Source of the DNA: Acidovorax sp.
Lineage (GTDB): Bacteria; Pseudomonadota; Gammaproteobacteria; Burkholderiales; Burkholderiaceae_C
Reading direction: 5' to 3'
Length of the DNA: 64,000 nt
Assembly: GCF_027492855.1 (NCBI RefSeq)
Contig: NZ_JAPUDY010000047.1
Coordinates: 1 to 64,000 of the forward strand
Shown here one piece after another: positions 33,481 through 41,296 of this stretch (the first letter of the stretch is position 1; every line of letters begins with the position of its first letter). Position numbers and translations under genes: made by a program. The notes beneath the pieces were generated by a model. The model did not search any database, was not told the origin of the DNA, and saw nothing but the letters and a program-made list of their open reading frames with translations.

Positions 33481-34607
33481 TGTGGACCGACAAAGCCCCC
33501 CGCCGCCGCACCTACCTGTGGCAACGCTCCGATTGGCCACAGTGGCGTTTTGACGCAAATGCACTGGCTGCCCCGCTGGCCGAAGTTCATCGCGCTCAGG
33601 GCCATCTGGCCGGGCGCATGGCCGACGTGGGGCTGGCCCAGCGCGACCAGGCCACGCTGCAAGCCCTGACACAAGAGGTCGTCACCACCAGCGCCATCGA
33701 AGGCGACACTCTGAATTTGGACGCTGTGCGCTCCTCCATCGCGCGCCGACTGGGCGTGGACATAGGGGCGCTAACCCCCGCAGACCGGCATGTGGACGGC
33801 GTGGTGGACATGGTGCTGGACGCCACCCAGCACTACAGCCAACCCCTGACCGCCGAGCGCCTGTTTGGCTGGCATGCTGCCCTGTTCCCCACCGGCTACA
33901 GCGGTCGCACGCGCATCCAAGTGGGCGGATATCGCAACGACGCCGCTGGCCCGATGCAAGTGGTCTCCGGCCCTGTGGGTAGAGAAAAGGTGCACTACGA
34001 AGCCCCGCCCGCCGCACAACTGCCCGCCGAGACCGACGCCTTTCTGCAATGGTTCAACGCCCCGCCCACCGGCGACCCGCTCATCCACGCCGGGCTCGCC
34101 CACCTGTGGCTCGTCACTCTGCACCCTTTTGACGACGGCAACGGCCGCATCAGCCGCGCCGTGAGCGACATGGCACTGGCGCGCGCCGAAGCCACGGCAC
34201 AGCGCTTTTACAGCCTGAGCGCCCAGATCCAGCGCGAGCGCAAGCACTACTACGACCAACTCGAAACCACCCAGCGTGGCCCCTTGGATGTGACGCCCTG
34301 GCTGCACTGGTTTCTGGGCTGCCTGCTGCACGCCGTTCAGGGCGCAGAAACCTTGCTCGCGGGTGTGCTCGGCAAAGCGCAGTTCTGGCAACGCTGGGCC
34401 GATGTGCCGATGAACGCACGCCAGACGCTGGTGCTGAACCGCGTACTGGACGGCATGGAGGGCAAGCTGACCAATGCCAAGTGGGCGGCGATGGGCAAAT
34501 GTTCATCGGATACGGCGCTGCGGGATATCAACGACCTGCTGACCCAAGGCGTGCTGGCGCGGTTGGAAGGTGGCGGGCGAAACACCGCCTATATCTTGGT
34601 CAAATAG
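33480..34607 (+). CDS. Fic family protein, class II, with DUF4172 N-terminus
   Basis: A 375-residue Fic protein. The DUF4172 N-terminal region (WQRSDWPQWRFD...AEVHRAQGHLAGRMAD) is followed by the inhibitory helix motif T70xxxE74G75 and the Fic core HPFDDGNGR (about residues 215-223). The C-terminus has a winged-helix-like segment (GKCSSDTALRDINDLLTQGVLARLEGGGRNTAYIL). Fic proteins usually transfer AMP to target proteins; class II members carry their own inhibitory helix. The C-terminal HTH may bind the tandem operators upstream. A dispersed repeat follows the stop. Confidence 0.92.
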   Translation: MWTDKAPRRRTYLWQRSDWPQWRFDANALAAPLAEVHRAQGHLAGRMADVGLAQRDQATLQALTQEVVTTSAIEGDTLNLDAVRSSIARRLGVDIGALTPADRHVDGVVDMVLDATQHYSQPLTAERLFGWHAALFPTGYSGRTRIQVGGYRNDAAGPMQVVSGPVGREKVHYEAPPAAQLPAETDAFLQWFNAPPTGDPLIHAGLAHLWLVTLHPFDDGNGRISRAVSDMALARAEATAQRFYSLSAQIQRERKHYYDQLETTQRGPLDVTPWLHWFLGCLLHAVQGAETLLAGVLGKAQFWQRWADVPMNARQTLVLNRVLDGMEGKLTNAKWAAMGKCSSDTALRDINDLLTQGVLARLEGGGRNTAYILVK

Positions 34608-34656
34608 GCCGCTAGCTCTTTAAAAACAAGCGGTGGTGGCTATTAAAAATATAGCG
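34595..34656. repeat. Dispersed palindromic repeat, copy 9 (diverged)
   Basis: AATAGGCCGCTAGCTCTTTA then AAAACAAGCGGTGGTGGCTA. It contains the fic stop codon (34605-34607). Confidence 0.65.
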
Positions 34657-34706
34657 AAATCCCACGAAGCAGCGTTGGATCACCTCTGGCCAACCAACGC
34701 CTGCTC

Positions 34707-35176
34707 TTGGTCGGCAGCTGTGCTGCCCTCCCAACCCGAGCGAACAGGCCCACATCGCGTGGGCGGACTACGTGCTTGGGCACCTGCCTGGACCCAGCCC
34801 GCTTCATGACCAGTCTGCTGGATTTTGAGGCCATCAAAACCTGCATCGAAGCCTGCTTGGTGATGAGGCCACCTTGCGCAAACAAGACATGCGCCAAGAG
34901 TCATTGCACGTTCTGCACGACCTGTTTTTGTGTGGCGAAGAAATGCCGCGTGGCGACTTCAAAGCCATGCTCGGCATGAGCGACCAGGGTGCCACCGATG
35001 CGCCGGGCGCGCTGGTCAAGCGCGGCCTGCTCAAGTTCGACCCACCACAAGGCAAGGTGCGCTTCGGCTTGCCGCAGCATGCACTGCACTTTATGCTCCT
35101 GCAGCTGTGGCTCGAGGCAGAGGCGGATTTGGCCAATGTTTCATGGGTGAATTGGCTGCTAGCGCAGGTGGAATAA
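34707..35176 (+). pseudogene. Second Fic-family gene remnant (C-terminal part, frameshifted)
   Basis: Homology to Fic-family C-termini runs across frames. WADYVLG in one frame passes to GTCLDPARFMTSLLDFEAIK then TCIEACL in the next. After a break near 34860 it passes to QESLHVLHDLFLCGEEMPRG then DFKAMLGMSDQGATDAPGALVKRGLLKFDPPQGKVRFGLP, the HTH-type tail of Fic proteins. The Fic catalytic core itself is absent. It lies between the intact fic gene and the defence operon and is probably the remains of an earlier Fic gene. Confidence 0.6.
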
Positions 35177-35211
35177 GAACAAACAGCTATCAAAAGAGAT
35201 AGCTATTCAGT
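35151..35211. repeat. Dispersed palindromic repeat, copy 10 (degenerate)
   Basis: ATTGGCTGCTAGCGCAGG then AACAAACAGCTATC, AAAAGAGATAGCTATTCAG. It is at the 3' end of the Fic remnant and before the stop of the nuclease gene. Confidence 0.5.
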
Positions 35212-36199
35212 TGACTGCAGCACCCCGCCCCTCATACGCCGCCATGATGAACGGCTTGACCGCCTCCAAATCGGCTTGCGTAGTAAGAGGGACTTCCAAA
35301 TCGCCCGTGCCCCAGTGCCCAATGTTCGTTACGTCCCGCGCCTTGGCCAGCACCGGCAAGGCAGTGACCGGGTCTACATGCAAATACAGCAGCAAGCAGT
35401 TTTTGCGGTGCAATACCACCGTCGCAAAGTTCTTCAGACGTTTGAAGGCCAGGTACAAACGCAGTTCTTTGCGCTGCACGTCGTCACCCAACGACAGCAT
35501 GTACCCCTCTAACGATGCCAACAGCAACTGCATCGGCTCTGGCAAGTTCAGCAGCAGATCGGCCAACGACTTATCAGGCCCTGTGCTCTTGGCGCCGGTG
35601 GGGTCTGCCGCAGCAGGCACCGCATTGACGGCCGTAGCCAGCTTGCTGGCAGTGGATTTGGGCAACTTGGCTGTAGTGATCTTGCTGCCCGTATCGCTGC
35701 CCGCGTTGACCGATTCCAGCAGCAGCAAGTCGCCGCCAAACTGCCGGTAGCGAATCAACTCGATGTTGCGGCCAATCTGCTGCACCGCGTGGCCGTCGTA
35801 CTTGGTGAAGTCCGCCGCAATGCACACCACGCGGGGCGCGCTCCAGTCAATGGTATCTGCGGCAGCGGTGCCCAGCTTGTCCAGCACCAGCAGCTTGAAC
35901 TCGGCCTTGTGGTCCAGCAGCCAGTCCAGGTAGAACAGGCCCTGGTTGATGACGTTCTCGCCCACCGACCGCTTGTATTCCAGGATCACGGGGCAATTGT
36001 TTTCATCCAAGCCCAGCGAATCAATGCGCCCGCCATGCGTCTTGCCGGTGGAATGCTCGGTGGCGATGAAGCGGATGTTGAGTAAGGGCTGTAGGTTAGC
36101 TTCGATCAGCGTTTGCAGGGGCTTTTCCAAGTCGGACGCGCTGCCTTGCAGTTCGGTGGCGGTGCCGCTGGTGAGGCGAAAGAGTTTGATGTCGCTCAT
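35207..36199 (-). CDS. NucS-like nuclease-fold protein with C-terminal DUF5655
   Basis: A 330-residue protein. Its N-terminal part resembles the DUF91/NucS nuclease domain: LIEANLQPLLNIRFIATEHSTGKTHGGRIDSLGLDENNCPVILEYKR gives the pattern E...D...EYK of the PD-(D/E)xK fold. A variable Ala/Pro/Thr-rich linker at about 185-220 leads to a C-terminal DUF5655-like domain (LRLYLAFKRLKNFATVVLHRKNCLLLYLHVD ending LTTQADLEAVKPFIMAAYE). DUF5655 often accompanies restriction-type nucleases. The ATG lies four bases after the stop of the HNH gene, so it is the last gene of the defence operon. The DNA target is unknown. Confidence 0.72.
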   Translation of the reverse strand: MSDIKLFRLTSGTATELQGSASDLEKPLQTLIEANLQPLLNIRFIATEHSTGKTHGGRIDSLGLDENNCPVILEYKRSVGENVINQGLFYLDWLLDHKAEFKLLVLDKLGTAAADTIDWSAPRVVCIAADFTKYDGHAVQQIGRNIELIRYRQFGGDLLLLESVNAGSDTGSKITTAKLPKSTASKLATAVNAVPAAADPTGAKSTGPDKSLADLLLNLPEPMQLLLASLEGYMLSLGDDVQRKELRLYLAFKRLKNFATVVLHRKNCLLLYLHVDPVTALPVLAKARDVTNIGHWGTGDLEVPLTTQADLEAVKPFIMAAYEGRGAAVN

Positions 36200-36203
36200 G
36201 GGT

Positions 36204-37040
36204 TCAGGCCCCGGTTGCAATCGTAGCCGCCCAACTAACGCCACTCTTTCGGAGGCACGCGGCAGCGGTCATAGAAAAAGGAGCGTCGGGCTTTACCATT
36301 GCCCTCAGTTCATTTCGCTTGCCTTCAATCTTTACTCGCTCGGCCGGCCCAATATTTCCCGTAGCAGCAATATCACGACATTCTTGGATAAGAAGACGAC
36401 ATTTAGCCCAGATTTTTGCTCTTGCTTCTTCAAGTTTTTCAAAGTCTAACTTCAAGTGAACCACCGTTTTCTCCACACGCTCGCGATCATTTGCATCTGC
36501 GTCGTGGTGGGGAACTGCCTTACCCGTTTCTATGAAGTCGAGTAACGGCGGGTCGGCAGGACAAGCCGGATCAAGAAGCATGTGGTTCTCGTTTAGGTAT
36601 GAGTACCCGTCATACTTTGCAACTAGGCTTCCGGGTTGCAAAGGGAAGTAAATCCCTTTCTTTGAGTTACCCACATTTCCGCAAATGCGGTAGTTTTTCC
36701 AGTCGTAGGCTAACCACCAATAGCCGTTTTCGTAGGTGGTCTTTTTCTGGCGCAGAAATCTTTTGCAAGATTTCTTTGGTCGAAAGTGCTCCACATCTCT
36801 GTTTGAAAAATGATCTTCGGCCTCTGAAAACCAACATTTATTGTGAGACAGCGACAACAGCCAATCCTTTGTATCACCCCAAATCTCATTCACTTTCGCG
36901 TCGAGAATTGCGTCTCTTGCCGCCTTGTTCGGCGCGTTAGTAAGTTGTGCAGTCAGATTTGCTGCCGCTTGAAGCCATGCAGTATCGGGTAACCCGTTCT
37001 TTACAGGCCCGTTGCTTTCGAGAAGTGGTATATATCTCAT
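36204..37040 (-). CDS. HNH endonuclease, PtuB-like (Septu-type pair)
   Basis: A 278-residue protein. The HNH core is KCWFSEAEDHFSNRDVEHFRPKK (about residues 68-90), followed by YWWLAYDWKNYRICGNVGNSKKGIYFPL, which carries the later Asn and Lys of the beta-beta-alpha-metal fold. The C-terminal half is helical. Similar HNH proteins are the nuclease subunit PtuB of Septu defence systems, encoded next to an SMC-like ATPase as here. It overlaps the ATPase gene by four bases (ATGA). The gene is much AT-richer than the flanking chromosome, a sign of transfer. The Septu assignment is inferred from the pair architecture. Confidence 0.78.
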   Translation of the reverse strand: MRYIPLLESNGPVKNGLPDTAWLQAAANLTAQLTNAPNKAARDAILDAKVNEIWGDTKDWLLSLSHNKCWFSEAEDHFSNRDVEHFRPKKSCKRFLRQKKTTYENGYWWLAYDWKNYRICGNVGNSKKGIYFPLQPGSLVAKYDGYSYLNENHMLLDPACPADPPLLDFIETGKAVPHHDADANDRERVEKTVVHLKLDFEKLEEARAKIWAKCRLLIQECRDIAATGNIGPAERVKIEGKRNELRAMVKPDAPFSMTAAACLRKSGVSWAATIATGA

Positions 37041-38659
37041 GTCTTTGAACTAAATATCTCGTCAAGTAATGCATCTGCCCTCGCATTTCGCTCGGCGACT
37101 TCGGCGGGGGTCATTCCAACCGTTGATCGAAGCTCCCTCCGACGCATCGCGTCGATAAACTCCTTCTCCTCAGGCAAACGATAAGTCCGCATCAGCCCTG
37201 CTTCTTCCAATTGACCAGAGAGTTTCGCTAACTCTTCATCCTCTTCAACTGTACGTTTTGACATTGCGGCAAGCTCCTCACGTCGTGACAAGCGTTGCAA
37301 TATGCTCTTAGGCATTGCCGTCTCAAGTCCAAACACATCGCTGGTCAGTAACCTATCAATACTCATACTTGGCGGCTCATCTTCCGGAGGGAGCGCAGTC
37401 GTACCTTGAGGCGTCCTATCGAGGATGCGAACATGAGTTCGCGGATGTGCACTAATCATCAACGGGTTGTGAGTAGCGATCAGAACTTGACTATTGCCAA
37501 CAGCAGTTGGAAGGACACGAGTATCAATAGGATTCTCATCAATCAGTGCTTTTTCGTCTTCCGGCACCGATGGAAAGAGCGCTCTACTCAGCATTGATCG
37601 ATACTCATAGGTCCACCGTGGATTTAAGTGAGAATCTGGTTCGTCCAACAAGTACAGCGACTCATCCGACTGCGTAAACAACAGCAGTCCAAATACTGCA
37701 ACCAATTGCTGCTCACCTTCACTCAATTGGTCAAAACGTACGAGGCTCCCATCGCTGCGACGCCCAACTACCCGAATTTCCTCAATTAAATCGCTGAGAT
37801 ACATGCTTTCCAAATGATTAAAAAGCAACTTGGGCGTCTCGTAAGGCAGCCTGATCTTGTCCAAACTCTCTCTATCTTTAAGATAGAGATACAGTCGCTC
37901 GCTACTCTGGCTTCTACCCCGAACGTCGGACTCAGTTAACTCAATATTGCGGATGGGTGCCAGCGATGCCGCCCTTAGCCGATCCATGAAATCGCTGAAG
38001 TTGCCTCGAGCGCCCCAAAAGAAATCGTTGCCTTCAGGCCTTGAATTATCACTCGATTTAGCCCAATAAGGTGCCTTCAGTACAAACAACGCGGAATCAA
38101 ACGACTCAATCCGCAGCAGCTTTTCACGAATGTATTTCGCCAACGCATGTTCTTCAAAGAACAATGCTAAAAGCGCCAAGTTTGCGTAGTCTTTTCTACA
38201 GAAGAAAAACCGCCTTACTGCCTCCGAGTCCTTGGTTTCCAAGTTTTTTTGGTAGTACCTCCGTGTTGGTGCTGTGAAGACTTTCTCAAGCCGGTCATTC
38301 CAGCCAGAGTAGTAGGCAAAGACATATTTCGGAAGGTATTGATGAAGACCCCGCTTGAATGCCGCAATCGAGATTGATTTGTCATTCACTACGAATTTAA
38401 TTCGCTCCTTTTCGCGACTTGGATCAGCTTCCACTCGGATTTTGTGGCCGTGACAAAAATACTGTATTTCGTAGGCAAAGCGTTCAACCGGCGCAGCACT
38501 TTCCAACGCAAGGAAGATTTCAACAATATCTTCAATAAGGTTCGACTTACCGGAGCCGTTGCGGCCTAACAGCACTGTAATAGGAACAGCCTCATCAAAA
38601 TTAATTTCCAAATTTTGGAGATTCCTATCCGATGGTATTCTTAGCTTATCAATTCTCAT
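37037..38659 (-). CDS. AAA/SMC-like ATPase, PtuA-like (Septu-type pair)
   Basis: A 540-residue ATPase of the OLD/SMC-like type. Walker A is VLLGRNGSGKSN near residue 28. A long helical insertion follows. The signature is QLSEGEQQLVAVFG, Walker B is LYLLDEPDSHLNP, and the H-loop is IATHNPLM. PtuA proteins have this order and are paired with an HNH nuclease. The start at 38659 follows AGAGGG and lies two bases from the hsdS stop; a frame to 38692 overlaps hsdS. The gene is AT-rich like ptuB. It could act as the sensor of phage infection that licenses the nuclease. Confidence 0.8.
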   Translation of the reverse strand: MRIDKLRIPSDRNLQNLEINFDEAVPITVLLGRNGSGKSNLIEDIVEIFLALESAAPVERFAYEIQYFCHGHKIRVEADPSREKERIKFVVNDKSISIAAFKRGLHQYLPKYVFAYYSGWNDRLEKVFTAPTRRYYQKNLETKDSEAVRRFFFCRKDYANLALLALFFEEHALAKYIREKLLRIESFDSALFVLKAPYWAKSSDNSRPEGNDFFWGARGNFSDFMDRLRAASLAPIRNIELTESDVRGRSQSSERLYLYLKDRESLDKIRLPYETPKLLFNHLESMYLSDLIEEIRVVGRRSDGSLVRFDQLSEGEQQLVAVFGLLLFTQSDESLYLLDEPDSHLNPRWTYEYRSMLSRALFPSVPEDEKALIDENPIDTRVLPTAVGNSQVLIATHNPLMISAHPRTHVRILDRTPQGTTALPPEDEPPSMSIDRLLTSDVFGLETAMPKSILQRLSRREELAAMSKRTVEEDEELAKLSGQLEEAGLMRTYRLPEEKEFIDAMRRRELRSTVGMTPAEVAERNARADALLDEIFSSKT

Positions 38660-38661
38660 GA

Positions 38662-40230
38662 CTACCCTCTTCGGCTCTTGGGTATTTTGCAAATTTTCGA
38701 CTCATCTTGAGCATCTACCGTCAAAAGCCCATTGCCAATTTCCTTGCTGAGTTGGGCATAAAAATCATCGATGCCGAGCTTGGATTCTTGCCATAGCTCT
38801 TTAGCACTAATACCATCAGCAGCGGAGATAAAAATCTCCAAATAGTTGTCAGGTACCGCCTCTAATTTCATGGTCGCTCCAAAGGTTTCCTCCCCGTTCC
38901 ACCGATTACCCTCACCCTGTACCTTCACTTTTGAGTTGCCTGGTGCCGCTGCTTTGGCGATACGTTTTTTGGGCGCTGGCAAATCAGCAGCTGTTATGTG
39001 ATTCAGTAAGTCAATTGCTGATTCGTCTTGCGGGTCTTGCGGAACCAATTCACCGCGAAAGGCTTTGGATAGCACCAATGGGCTTAAGCGCTGGGATTGG
39101 TTTCGGGCTGCAGTGGCCCGGACCTCAATGCGGTCAACTAGGGTGAACAATGCTTCGACATGGCGTACGATTTCGGCCTGCTTGTTGAGCGATGGCAAGG
39201 GAATGATGATTCGCTCAAGATCCGTTTGCGAGACTTTCCATATACCCGCTGTTGTCTTCGCAGAACTTGCAATTTGCGTGCGGACGCCCTCGCTTTCCCA
39301 AACAAGCTGCAAATAGCCGGGCAGCAGTTGAGATACATCTGGACGAAATCTAATCATCGTGTCGGGGAAAGCTATGGGCTGATTACACCCAACGACTAGC
39401 CCCCCTCTCCCCACATAGTCCTTTGAGCCGTTACCGCGTGAAACCAGATAGTCGCCGTCATGGACCAAAAATCGATCCGTATCAGCAACATCAGACCAAT
39501 CACCGTACTTAACCTCATTGAGGTTGACGATTTGCGATTTCAAAGCCGTCAACCGCAATACAGGTAGGCCATTTCCGTCTCGAACCGACTTGCCATTTCT
39601 CAATGGCTCAGACAGGGCATCAATGATGGGCGTCATACGCCCAACTACCGCCGAGTCCAACACCGCCTGCCGAAACCGCTTGAGTAAGGCGGGGATGGCG
39701 TCGAAGCGGTCGTTGCAGGACTGGATGCGGGTGAGCAGAGTGTCGAGTTGGTTGGCGATGCGGGTTTGCTCGGCGACGGGAGCAAGCGGGACAACGTGTG
39801 CACGCACATCTTTAGAACGTACTGCCGGGTAGAGCGCGCCTTGCACCAATGCCGACATGGAATCGACAAACTTGTCTGTGCGCACCAAATAATTGATCCA
39901 GCGTGGATCTATGCCTGTAACCGGACGCAACACGTCGAAGCCAGTCGACGCAATTTCTCCGTCCAACTCCTTGGGTACTAAAGCGACGGCATTCAAGTTA
40001 GGGCGCGTCATAGAAACCAAGGTGTCGCCCGCAGCAACCTGCTTCCTCGCTCTGCTTGGTGCATCTTTACCAAGTAACTTTTGCGGAGTCTCAATCCTCT
40101 TGGTGGTGCGATTGACTGAGCCGATGTCGATGTAGCGAATCGTCTCGTCATCGGCGGGCACGCGCTGTGTCACATCGCTGGTGATGGCAGCGAGGGGAAC
40201 TTGTGCCCAGCTATCTGGCAACTCACTCAT
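38662..40230 (-). CDS. hsdS: Type I restriction-modification specificity subunit HsdS with C-terminal extension
   Basis: A 522-residue protein. Target-recognition domain 1 (about residues 5-165), a conserved helical spacer (LAPVAEQTRIANQLDTLLTR...FRQAVLDSAVVG), recognition domain 2 (about 205-355) and a second spacer (LNKQAEIVRHVEALFTLVDRIE) give the standard S-subunit layout. A further roughly 100 residues follow: a basic linker (PAPKKRIAKAAAPG) and a compact domain LEIFISAADGISAKELWQES-LGIDDFYAQLSKEIGNGLLTV that looks like a winged helix. The start at 40230 overlaps the YhcG gene by eight bases. The upstream frame to 40443 is antisense-like in composition and rejected. Base composition falls to AT-rich within this gene. 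Confidence 0.88.
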   Translation of the reverse strand: MSELPDSWAQVPLAAITSDVTQRVPADDETIRYIDIGSVNRTTKRIETPQKLLGKDAPSRARKQVAAGDTLVSMTRPNLNAVALVPKELDGEIASTGFDVLRPVTGIDPRWINYLVRTDKFVDSMSALVQGALYPAVRSKDVRAHVVPLAPVAEQTRIANQLDTLLTRIQSCNDRFDAIPALLKRFRQAVLDSAVVGRMTPIIDALSEPLRNGKSVRDGNGLPVLRLTALKSQIVNLNEVKYGDWSDVADTDRFLVHDGDYLVSRGNGSKDYVGRGGLVVGCNQPIAFPDTMIRFRPDVSQLLPGYLQLVWESEGVRTQIASSAKTTAGIWKVSQTDLERIIIPLPSLNKQAEIVRHVEALFTLVDRIEVRATAARNQSQRLSPLVLSKAFRGELVPQDPQDESAIDLLNHITAADLPAPKKRIAKAAAPGNSKVKVQGEGNRWNGEETFGATMKLEAVPDNYLEIFISAADGISAKELWQESKLGIDDFYAQLSKEIGNGLLTVDAQDESKICKIPKSRRG

Positions 40231-41296
40231 CCACGCCCCCTCCCAACAACACCCCACGCCGCGCCAGCCGCTCGCGCGCTTCCAGTAGGGCTTGGTGCAG
40301 GTGTTGTTCCAGCTCGGCCTTGGGTGGCAGCTCGGTCCAGTACTCGGCCACGGTGATGCCGTCTTTGTGCATTTGCAGCAGTTCCACCTGTTCGCGACTG
40401 GATTCGGCGCACAGGATGAGGCCGATGGGAGCCTCCTCCCCACTCTGGCGTTCGTGCTGGTCCAGCCATTTCAAATACAGCTCCATCTGGCCTTTGTGCG
40501 CGGCTTTGAAGCGGCCCAGCTTTAGCTCGATGGCCACCAGGCGGCGCAGGCGGCGGTGGTAGAAGAGCAGGTCGAGGTAGAAGTCCTCCCCGTCGATGAC
40601 CATGCGCTTTTGCCGTTCCACAAATGCAAAGCCCCGACCCAGCTCCAGGATGAAGGCTTCTAGCTGGCGCAGGATGGCGGCTTCCAGATCTGCCTCGTCA
40701 TGGCCCTGGCGCAGACCCAGAAAGTCGAGGAAATACGGGTCTTTGAAGACTTGGGCGGGGCTGGTGCCCAGGGCTTCGACAGGCGCAGCCCGAACGGGTG
40801 TGGAGGCTTGCAGACTGGCCAGCTCGGTGCGCTCAAAGGCCTTGCGCTCTATTTGCTGGCGCAGCTCGCGCACGCTCCAGGTGTGGGTGGCGGCCTGGTT
40901 GGCGTAAAACTGGCGTGCAGCCTCGGTTTTGAGGGGAAGCAGGTTCACAAAGTGGCTCCAGCTCAATTGTCGCGACAGCGTCGCGACAATTTCGGGCTGC
41001 GGGAAGGCCTGGGCAAACTGCACCATGCGGCGCAGGTTTTTGGCCTCAAACCCACGGCCAAACTCTTGCGCCAGTTGATCGCCCACGCGTTGGATCAACT
41101 GGTCGCCATATTTGGCACGGTCAGCGCCGCCCAGCACTTCGGCGCGCAGGCGTTCGCCCACACTCCAGTACAGGCGGGTGAGTTCGGCATTCACCGCACC
41201 GGCCAGGCGCTGGCGGCTGATGGCGATGAGGGTGCGCAGCTCGGTGTGCAGGTTGGTGGGCAGGCCGTCTGCTGCTGCGGGAACCAGCTGGCTCAT
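40223..41296 (-). CDS. YhcG-family (DUF1016) PD-(D/E)xK nuclease
   Basis: A 357-residue protein. The DUF1016 N-terminal DNA-binding region (ELRTLIAISRQRLAGAVNAELTRLYWSVGERL, QLSWSHFVNLLPLKTE) is joined to a C-terminal PD-(D/E)xK domain. The catalytic pattern is in VIDGEDFYLDLLFYHRRLRRLVAIELKLG (D, then E-L-K). Such genes often sit in type I restriction operons. The linker between the domains contains a REP half-site read in frame (40771-40797, ASTPVRAAPVEALGTSP). It overlaps hsdM by four bases and hsdS by eight. Confidence 0.88.
   Translation of the reverse strand: MSQLVPAAADGLPTNLHTELRTLIAISRQRLAGAVNAELTRLYWSVGERLRAEVLGGADRAKYGDQLIQRVGDQLAQEFGRGFEAKNLRRMVQFAQAFPQPEIVATLSRQLSWSHFVNLLPLKTEAARQFYANQAATHTWSVRELRQQIERKAFERTELASLQASTPVRAAPVEALGTSPAQVFKDPYFLDFLGLRQGHDEADLEAAILRQLEAFILELGRGFAFVERQKRMVIDGEDFYLDLLFYHRRLRRLVAIELKLGRFKAAHKGQMELYLKWLDQHERQSGEEAPIGLILCAESSREQVELLQMHKDGITVAEYWTELPPKAELEQHLHQALLEARERLARRGVLLGGGVDE
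40771..40797. repeat. REP half-site inside the YhcG coding sequence
   Basis: GGGCTTCGACAGGCGCAGCC then CGAACGG, one base different from the arm found at 6864 and 27583. It lies at the linker between the two YhcG domains and keeps the reading frame. Confidence 0.75.

Noticed and set aside
40231..40443. N-terminal extension of HsdS by 71 codons
   Set aside because: Lies inside the YhcG gene in another frame, is Cys/Trp/Pro-rich and non-homologous; the ATG at 40230 has a ribosome site and matches HsdS N-termini.
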